DNA from: Candidatus Allofournierella pullicola
GTDB lineage: Bacteria > Bacillota > Clostridia > Oscillospirales > Ruminococcaceae
Direction of reading: 5' to 3'
Length of the DNA: 36,784 nucleotides
NCBI GenBank assembly: GCA_019114225.1
Contig: DXFW01000009.1
Location: forward strand, 1 to 36,784
The position numbers and the translations under genes are program-made. The stretch's first letter is position 1. The number at the start of each line of letters is the position of its first letter. Below the pieces are notes generated by a model. It was not told the DNA's origin. It worked only from the letters and a program-made list of their open reading frames with translations, and made no database searches. Positions 33,195-36,784 of this stretch are shown here, piece after piece.

Positions 33195-33259
33195 TTTGCC
33201 GCGCCAAAAAGTTTGACTTGCGTGTCACGCGGAAGGGGCTCAAACTCTCTGCTGGTCAT
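33164..33259 (-). CDS. Small 31-residue protein
   Basis: Not recognised. The reading MTSREFEPLP-RDTQVKLF, ending in a basic K/A/R-rich tail, starts at an ATG six bases after a near-perfect AAAGGAGGTG, which is the main support for its being real. It diverges from the RHH gene, with four repeated operator-like sites between them, so it may be the partner of that regulator. Its 3' end is overlapped by a candidate antisense RNA. The size and setting recall small element-borne modules, but no named family can be given. Confidence 0.5.
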   Translation of the reverse strand: MTSREFEPLPRDTQVKLFGAAKEKAASRANG

Positions 33260-33306
33260 CCGCCGCACCTCCTTTCGTGCAGATTCCTTGCTGTATCTCA
33301 CGGTGT

Positions 33307-33408
33307 ACGTCGACGTGGAACGGTTGCCAATGCGTCGATGTGCAGCCCTACGAATTGCACAAACGTAGACGTGTAAACCTGTGCAGAGTGTACACGTTGA
33401 CGTTTGTG
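33307..33408. promoter_or_regulatory. Operator-like array of ACGTNGACGT repeats
   Basis: Four related 10-mers lie in the divergent gap: ACGTCGACGT (33307-33316), GCGTCGATGT (33332-33341), ACGTAGACGT (33363-33372) and ACGTTGACGT (33394-33403), at spacings of 25, 31 and 31 bases. The last two sit in a larger inverted repeat, 33359-33379 and 33388-33408, with 18 of 21 positions matching. RHH proteins typically bind such repeated short sites, and the neighbouring gene codes for one, so autorepression is the natural inference. Confidence 0.6.
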
Positions 33409-33425
33409 ACGGCTTTATGTATAAT
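33397..33425 (+). promoter_or_regulatory. Promoter of the RHH gene
   Basis: TTGACG (33397-33402), 17-base spacer, perfect TATAAT (33420-33425). The -35 box lies within the fourth operator repeat, so a bound regulator would block it. Confidence 0.75.
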
Positions 33426-33445
33426 AAGGCAAAGGGGGGGATAGC

Positions 33446-33643
33446 ATGGCAACAAAGGCGCAAATTCGGGCCAATGTGGCTTACAACCGCCGGCAGGATA
33501 GCATAACGATTAGACCAAGCAAGGAGGACGGCGCGGCAGTACGCGCGGCGGCTGTCTCTGCTGGGCAGTCTTTGCAGGGGTATATTATGCAGGCCGTCCG
33601 GGAACGTATGGAGCGAGAAAAAGGGGATAAAATCGGGACTTAA
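33446..33643 (+). CDS. Ribbon-helix-helix DNA-binding protein
   Basis: A 65-residue basic protein. The middle has the RHH/Arc-like pattern: a short strand (SITIRPSKEDG), helix A (AAVRAAAVSAG), a turn (QS) and helix B (LQGYIMQAVRERMER). The N-terminal tail (MATKAQIRANVAYNRRQ) is like that of RHH proteins from Clostridial mobile elements as I recall them. The start follows AGGGGGGG. The promoter and four operator-like repeats just upstream suggest that it controls its own gene and perhaps the divergent 31-residue gene. No toxin gene is next to it, so an antitoxin role is not supported. Confidence 0.7.
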   Translation: MATKAQIRANVAYNRRQDSITIRPSKEDGAAVRAAAVSAGQSLQGYIMQAVRERMEREKGDKIGT

Positions 33644-33702
33644 ATGGATGCAATATCATCATAAATGTGCTATACTTAGTCCAGTGAAAACTGTAATTTG
33701 AG

Positions 33703-33740
33703 AGCGTCCAAAGGCTTCGGCCTGCGGGCGCTTTTGTTTT
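33703..33740 (+). terminator. Terminator after the first RHH gene
   Basis: AGCG and AAGGC (from 33703) pair with GCC and CGCT (to 33732) with small internal loops around TTCG; T-rich tail to 33740. It is 16 bases before the second RHH-like gene and could act as an attenuator. Confidence 0.5.
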
Positions 33741-33755
33741 GCCGGGGGTGAGTTT

Positions 33756-34043
33756 ATGGTGTATCGTGTGACGGTGCTGTTGCGTATGCCGCCAGAGCTT
33801 CACGCCAGAGTGCGCAAGGCGGCGGGCCGTGATAGTGTCAATGCTTGGATACTGGACGCAGTACGGGAACACCTGGACGATAAAGACCGCCTCAAAGTGA
33901 GTTTGCTGCGCAAGTCCGTACAAGCGGCGGTAGGCAAAGAGAACGTGGCAACAAGGCTGCGCGAACAGCTTTGGCAGAGGATGGATACCAACACGAGGAG
34001 AGAGACGAAGTCAAAGTGCTCGGAACTGCTGGAGACCTTTTGA
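33756..34043 (+). CDS. Second RHH-like small protein
   Basis: A 95-residue basic protein. Its N-terminal half (VTVLLRMPPELHARVRKAAGRDSVNAWILDAVREHL, read in parts) has the strand-helix-turn-helix pattern of RHH proteins of the HicB/Arc type; the C-terminal half is helical and charged without a known domain. The start is the ATG at 33756 after GGGGGTGAG. Its last 73 bases overlap the next reading frame, so either one of the two is shifted or the genes are tightly coupled. It could bind DNA like its neighbour. Confidence in expression is moderate. Confidence 0.5.
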   Translation: MVYRVTVLLRMPPELHARVRKAAGRDSVNAWILDAVREHLDDKDRLKVSLLRKSVQAAVGKENVATRLREQLWQRMDTNTRRETKSKCSELLETF

Positions 34044-34279
34044 AACGGCGTGCGGTAAGTCGCAAGGAAACTCCATCGCTTGACAACTATGAAAATCAAG
34101 GTAAAGCAGTCGCGGCAGGAAACGCGAATGTCCCCAGCTTGGATGATGGCGCGAAAACCGCCGCAAGAGTTGTCGGTAACAAAGATATTCCAAGTCTTGA
34201 TGGCGCTGTACAGGCTGTGCGCCAAGGCGTTGACGATGTGGTGAGCGCGTTGCGCAGCAGAACACTCAAGAATACATAG
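33971..34279 (+). CDS. Small protein with three tandem PSLD repeats
   Basis: A 102-residue reading frame (TTG start, no clear ribosome-binding site, overlapping the previous gene by 73 bases). The first 35 residues are charged (HEERDEVKVLGTAGDLLKRR). Then come three units of about 20 residues each: TPSLD at 34070-34084, VPSLD at 34130-34144 and IPSLD at about 34187-34201, each followed by a small-residue stretch ending in GN(A/K)(N/D). A helical tail closes it. It may be the detached end of a large element protein rather than a complete gene, since the same motif is present in the broken genes downstream. Function unknown. Confidence 0.4.
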   Translation: MAEDGYQHEERDEVKVLGTAGDLLKRRAVSRKETPSLDNYENQGKAVAAGNANVPSLDDGAKTAARVVGNKDIPSLDGAVQAVRQGVDDVVSALRSRTLKNT

Positions 34280-34285
34280 CTCGAC

Positions 34286-34325
34286 GCTCTCAAGCCGGGC
34301 GCCGTGAATCGCACGGCTTGAGAGC
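34286..34325. repeat. 12-bp perfect inverted repeat
   Basis: GCTCTCAAGCCG (34286-34297) and CGGCTTGAGAGC (34314-34325) with a 16-base spacer, seven bases after the stop of the PSLD-repeat frame. No T-run follows, so it is not a usual terminator. Confidence 0.55.
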
Positions 34326-34336
34326 AGGCCTCCGGC

Positions 34337-34591
34337 GTGAAACTACCGGATACCAGCAGCGAGACCAGCATGTTCCTGCGGATCATTGACAACCACCAGG
34401 TGCAGATATATGATGAAGTCAACAACATGGTGCAAGGAGAGGCCCTGAATGAGCGCGCAGGAGAAAATGCAGTTCGAGGAATGGGTGAAGACGCTTTGCC
34501 CGTGGGACAGGGAATGGGCACAGCAGATGGTGGCGGAGGGGGGTACCTCTGGCGGAAATCCGGTATTACGTGGATTTTTAAGCCCGACTGA
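34337..34591 (+). CDS. Hypothetical reading frame, probably a gene fragment
   Basis: A GTG-started frame of 84 codons. The first 38 or so residues look protein-like (LPDTSSETSMFLRI, then DNHQVQIYDEVNNMVQGE), but from about 34449 it lies out of frame over a second, better-looking gene. It most likely ends naturally near 34446 in an undamaged copy and has lost its stop by a shift. I do not recognise the family. Confidence 0.3.
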   Translation: MKLPDTSSETSMFLRIIDNHQVQIYDEVNNMVQGEALNERAGENAVRGMGEDALPVGQGMGTADGGGGGYLWRKSGITWIFKPD

Positions 34592-35404
34592 AGATATAAA
34601 CGCTGTTGTCACACGTATCGGAGCGATGCCCTTGGAACTGGTGGATACCACAGGTAACCCCCAGTTCTTTTCTTTTGCCCTTGAACAGGCGCGGCAGACC
34701 AATCCAAATGGCCTTATGACGAGCGGCAAAACGGTTGAGGAGCTTTCTCAGCCGGGGACCGTTACCTTTATGTGCAAAGACGGTTTGGGTTGGCGTACTT
34801 GCCGCCGCAGATGGCGGAATTGAGGCAGAGTTCAAAAATCCGAGAAGTACCGTCCGGGGCGTCGGCAGCTCTCCTCTGATGAGTTCGAACAACAACGGGG
34901 GAAAAAACAAGCCTAACTGTTATGGCGACGGCCTTGTGAACCTCTATACGAAGCACGGCTTTGGGCCTGTTGCTCGCGTTCCGCGGAATCCGGAGTACGC
35001 GCCTGACGGGTGAGACGTATGGCCCGAAAGAAGTGTGTGTTATGAGGCTCGCAGGCGGCCTTGACGCAGACGGAGTGGCCGCAAGGCTTGGCCTTTCCGA
35101 AGCCAATGGCGGCTTCCACCGCCGGATGCAGGAAGAGTTTAACGCGCTGCCCATGATGGACTACGATCAGGCGTTTGCCTACCGGGACGAACTCATTCGG
35201 CAGGCGGAATTTGAGCCCAATACACAAAAGAAAACGAGGATATCGGTCAACTCCTCTCACACCGGCTACAATTGCCGCAGGCGGTTGTTGACGATACCCT
35301 CGTATCCGAATACAATATACCCAGTTTGGAGCGAAATGTCAACTCGCAGCACGTTTCTTCTCTCGAGCCTGGCATGCCGGCTGGAACTGTTGCAGACAGC
35401 AAAG
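34449..35404 (+). pseudogene. Broken element protein with acetyltransferase-like region
   Basis: Four pieces in different frames join into one protein. From an ATG at 34449 after AAGGAG it reads to about 34787 (...TVTFMCKDGLG). After a shift it continues GVLAAADGGIEAEFKNPRST to a stop at 35011-35013 (...CYGDGLVNLYTKHGFGPVARVPRNPEYAPDG). One extra A at about 35013 makes that stop: without it the text runs on W-TYGPKEVCVMRL. A third shift near 35218 leads to KENEDIGQLLSHRLQLPQ and then NIPSLERNVNSQ. The middle recalls a GNAT-type fold (aromatic LYxxxGF, PVARV). It resembles large multidomain proteins of phages and conjugative elements that I recall. It cannot make a full product. Confidence 0.5.
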
Positions 35405-35406
35405 GG

Positions 35407-35744
35407 CCCCCATTCTTGAGGACAATGTGTCCGGCAAGATTGACGATGCCCGGTTCGCCAAAATGTCTAAGCGGTATGAGCAGGAGCAGGGTGAGAGCGC
35501 CGGACTGATCAAGGCCCTGCGGTTGGAACTGAAAAAGCTGGAAGATAAGCGGATGGATGTGGACACCCTCTTGGAAACGGTGCGACGCTACACCGACGCT
35601 AACCTCAACCAAGTGGCAATCCATGTGAACACCTACGGCGGCATTTACCCCGACGAGATCAAGGCCTTGAAACAGGACTACGCAGATCTTTGGGGGCCGC
35701 TGTCCGATCTGCTGAAAAAGCTGTCGGCGGTGGTGGGAGTATAA
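35407..35744 (+). pseudogene. Slice of a large serine recombinase joined to unknown sequence
   Basis: One frame gives ILEDNVSGKIDDARFAKMS, YEQEQGE, ALRLELKKLEDKRMDVD and LLETVRRYTDA (35407 to about 35595). This matches the coiled-coil/DUF4368-side C-terminal part of large serine recombinases of the TndX/TnpX kind as I recall them. It lacks the catalytic serine domain and the DNA-binding zinc-ribbon part. After RRYTDA the text changes to NLNQVAIHVNTYGGIYPDE and a Leu-rich end, which I do not recognise, and stops at 35744. The left edge abuts the preceding pseudogene in another frame. It is thus a fragment inserted between pieces of another gene. Confidence 0.55.
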
Positions 35745-35745
35745 A

Positions 35746-35787
35746 ACAGCGGGATGAAAAAGGTATTTGCATCCCGCTGTTTTTTTA
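35746..35787. terminator. Strong terminator after the recombinase slice
   Basis: ACAGCGGGATG (35746-35756) and CATCCCGCTGT (35770-35780), 13-base loop, followed by seven T; on the minus strand four U also follow, so it may work both ways. Confidence 0.85.
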
Positions 35788-35850
35788 GGATAGATAATCC
35801 ATAACAATATCAACAAATTCTCCAATGTCTAAAAAGCAATTTGGATATGA
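35785..35850 (-). pseudogene. Possible C-terminal scrap of a minus-strand gene
   Basis: On the minus strand, about 20 residues (PNCFLDIGEFVDIVMDYLS) end in TAA at 35785-35787, directly before the bidirectional terminator. Its upstream side merges into the plus-strand pseudogene that begins near 35825, so at most the tail of a lost gene remains. The evidence is only the protein-like text and the position by a terminator. Confidence 0.25.
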
Positions 35851-36784
35851 CGATGTCATTAAGGTTGTGCAGGGGTCCAATGGAGTTAAAATCCAGCTTG
35901 GCAAAAAATAAACGGCCACACGATCATTACGGAGATTGTCTCAAATGAACGCGGTGCCGGTACCTTTAAAAATATGTGGGGGGAGATACAGAAAAGTATT
36001 TGAGAAAATACAAAAGCAGGGCCGGTGGTAACCGGGCGGCATCTCAGCTTACACCTGATGCCTCCATGTTCCCGTCCGCCAATACGGCCTCTGCTGGTTT
36101 TAGTATACCCGCATTGCAGCGGAATGTCAACTCGCAGCAAATTCCTTCTATCGAGGCTGGAACTGTTGCGGCCTCTATGGGCGATATTTCAAACAGCGTA
36201 AGTGCGCCCGTTGGGGACTACTCTCAAACCGCTTTATCGCTCCGGGCCTTCTGGTTCGGTAGACCCTGAAATCTCCACTGGCTACAAGGAACGCGGCTTT
36301 GCAGAAAGCATTCTCACAAAAATAGATCTCCAGGATGAAGTCAAGCAAGAGTTTGTGGACAACCCGGAGCTGTACCGCGCTATTTCCAATTCCGAAACAT
36401 CTGCAAGAGCTGACGCGATTTATGTTCAGGGCCTTGACTGCTCCATGGTGGAGTACAATAAAATGCTTTCCGCAAAAGACCCTGCTGCCGTGCCGCTCGG
36501 TAAAAAAATTGCCGACGATCTCATTTCCCAAGGCCGCAGGGACGAGGCGGTGGATGTGCTTCGGCAAATGCGCCAGAACCTCACGCAGAGCGGTCAGTTC
36601 AGCCAAGCTGCGGCGATTGCCCTTCTGAAAAACGACCCCATGACGGCATTGCAATACGTCCAGAAAAACATCGACCAAATGAACAAAGAGAGACTTAAAA
36701 AGTTTGGCTCAAAGAAGTGGAAAAACTTTTCCCTCACGCCAGAGGAAATTGACGAATTCGGAAAGATCGAGTACGGCGATGAAG
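35825..36784 (+). pseudogene. Broken fragment of a large phage/conjugative-element protein (runs off the window)
   Basis: Four frames join. From ATG 35825, FGYDDVIKVVQGSNGVKIQLGKK reaches a stop at 35909-35911; one more A in the A-run there would continue into INGHTIITEIVSNERGAGTFKNMW. One more G in the G-run near 35977 would continue into GGDTEKYLRKYKSRAGG. Then comes SIPALQRNVNSQ with IPSIEAGTVAASMGDI, and after a shift near 36232 a long charged helical part (YKERGFAESIL, YRAISNSETSARADAIY, SQGRRDEAVDVL, QFSQAAAIALL) open to the window edge. The text resembles large polyvalent proteins of Clostridial phages and elements as I recall them. The product is broken by several single-base shifts, two in homopolymers. 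Confidence 0.5.

Noticed and set aside
33307-33403. The repeated sites as a CRISPR array
   Set aside because: Units are 10 bases, unequal in spacing and palindromic, with no cas genes; they fit operators.
33446-33643. RHH gene as antitoxin of a toxin-antitoxin pair
   Set aside because: No toxin-like gene (RelE, MazF, HicA or similar) lies next to it; the divergent 31-residue frame has no toxin signature.
36175-36678. 167-codon minus-strand open frame near the right edge
   Set aside because: The opposite strand reads as the better protein, with charged helical text continuous to the window edge.
34449-36784. Frameshifts as sequencing errors only
   Set aside because: The 30 kb of housekeeping genes show no frameshift, and here the breaks come with junctions between unrelated sequences.

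Overview
The window is a GC-rich, low-intergenic stretch of a Gram-positive (Firmicutes) chromosome. Gene order (gdpP-rplI-dnaB, tilS-hpt-ftsH, secG-rnr, yaaL-bofA, murA-walJ-rlmH), Clostridia-type RNase J, a ferredoxin-like [FeFe]-hydrogenase and high GC together suggest an anaerobic gut Oscillospiraceae (Faecalibacterium/Gemmiger/Subdoligranulum-like); this is inference from gene content, not a database match.

Layout. (1) 1-616: decayed mobile-element debris: the 3' end of an unrecognised gene, an AraC-type HTH fragment cut off against it, and a mostly non-coding stretch with short direct and inverted repeats. (2) 680-2224, minus strand: rnhA-mnmA. (3) 2368-13543, plus: a strong promoter and a structured leader start a long, tightly packed run rnj-gdpP-rplI-dnaB-tilS-hpt-ftsH and a zinc-ribbon membrane protein, ended by a strong terminator. 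(4) 13621-13732, minus: candidate small RNA. (5) 13792-18144: a divergent type IIA topoisomerase pair. (6) 18171-21238: secG, rnr, yaaL, bofA. (7) 21280-21631, minus: RNase P RNA, sharing a bidirectional terminator with bofA. (8) 21707-30128: gdhA, an RluD-type pseudouridine synthase, an M23 peptidase with LysM/G5-like regions, murA, walJ, rlmH and a WG-repeat lipoprotein. (9) 30186-32904, minus: [FeFe]-hydrogenase family protein and a D-2-hydroxyacid dehydrogenase.

(10) 33000-36784: an AT-richer accessory region. It opens with a compact regulatory module: a 31-residue gene diverging from a ribbon-helix-helix (RHH) gene, four copies of ACGTNGACGT between them with the RHH promoter embedded in the last, and a candidate ~75-nt RNA antisense to the end of the 31-residue gene. 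Then come a second RHH-like gene, a small protein with three tandem PSLD units, a 12-bp perfect inverted repeat, and at least two broken pieces of what look like large multidomain phage/conjugative-element proteins, with a short slice of a large serine recombinase spliced between them. The same (I/V)PSL(D/E)-type linker motif recurs in several of these pieces.

The core is ordinary housekeeping: translation and tRNA modification, RNA decay, c-di-AMP turnover, replication, secretion, cell-wall synthesis. The unusual material is at the two ends, in the rnj leader, in the two small-RNA candidates, in the altered motifs of the topoisomerase pair, and in the RHH operator array.
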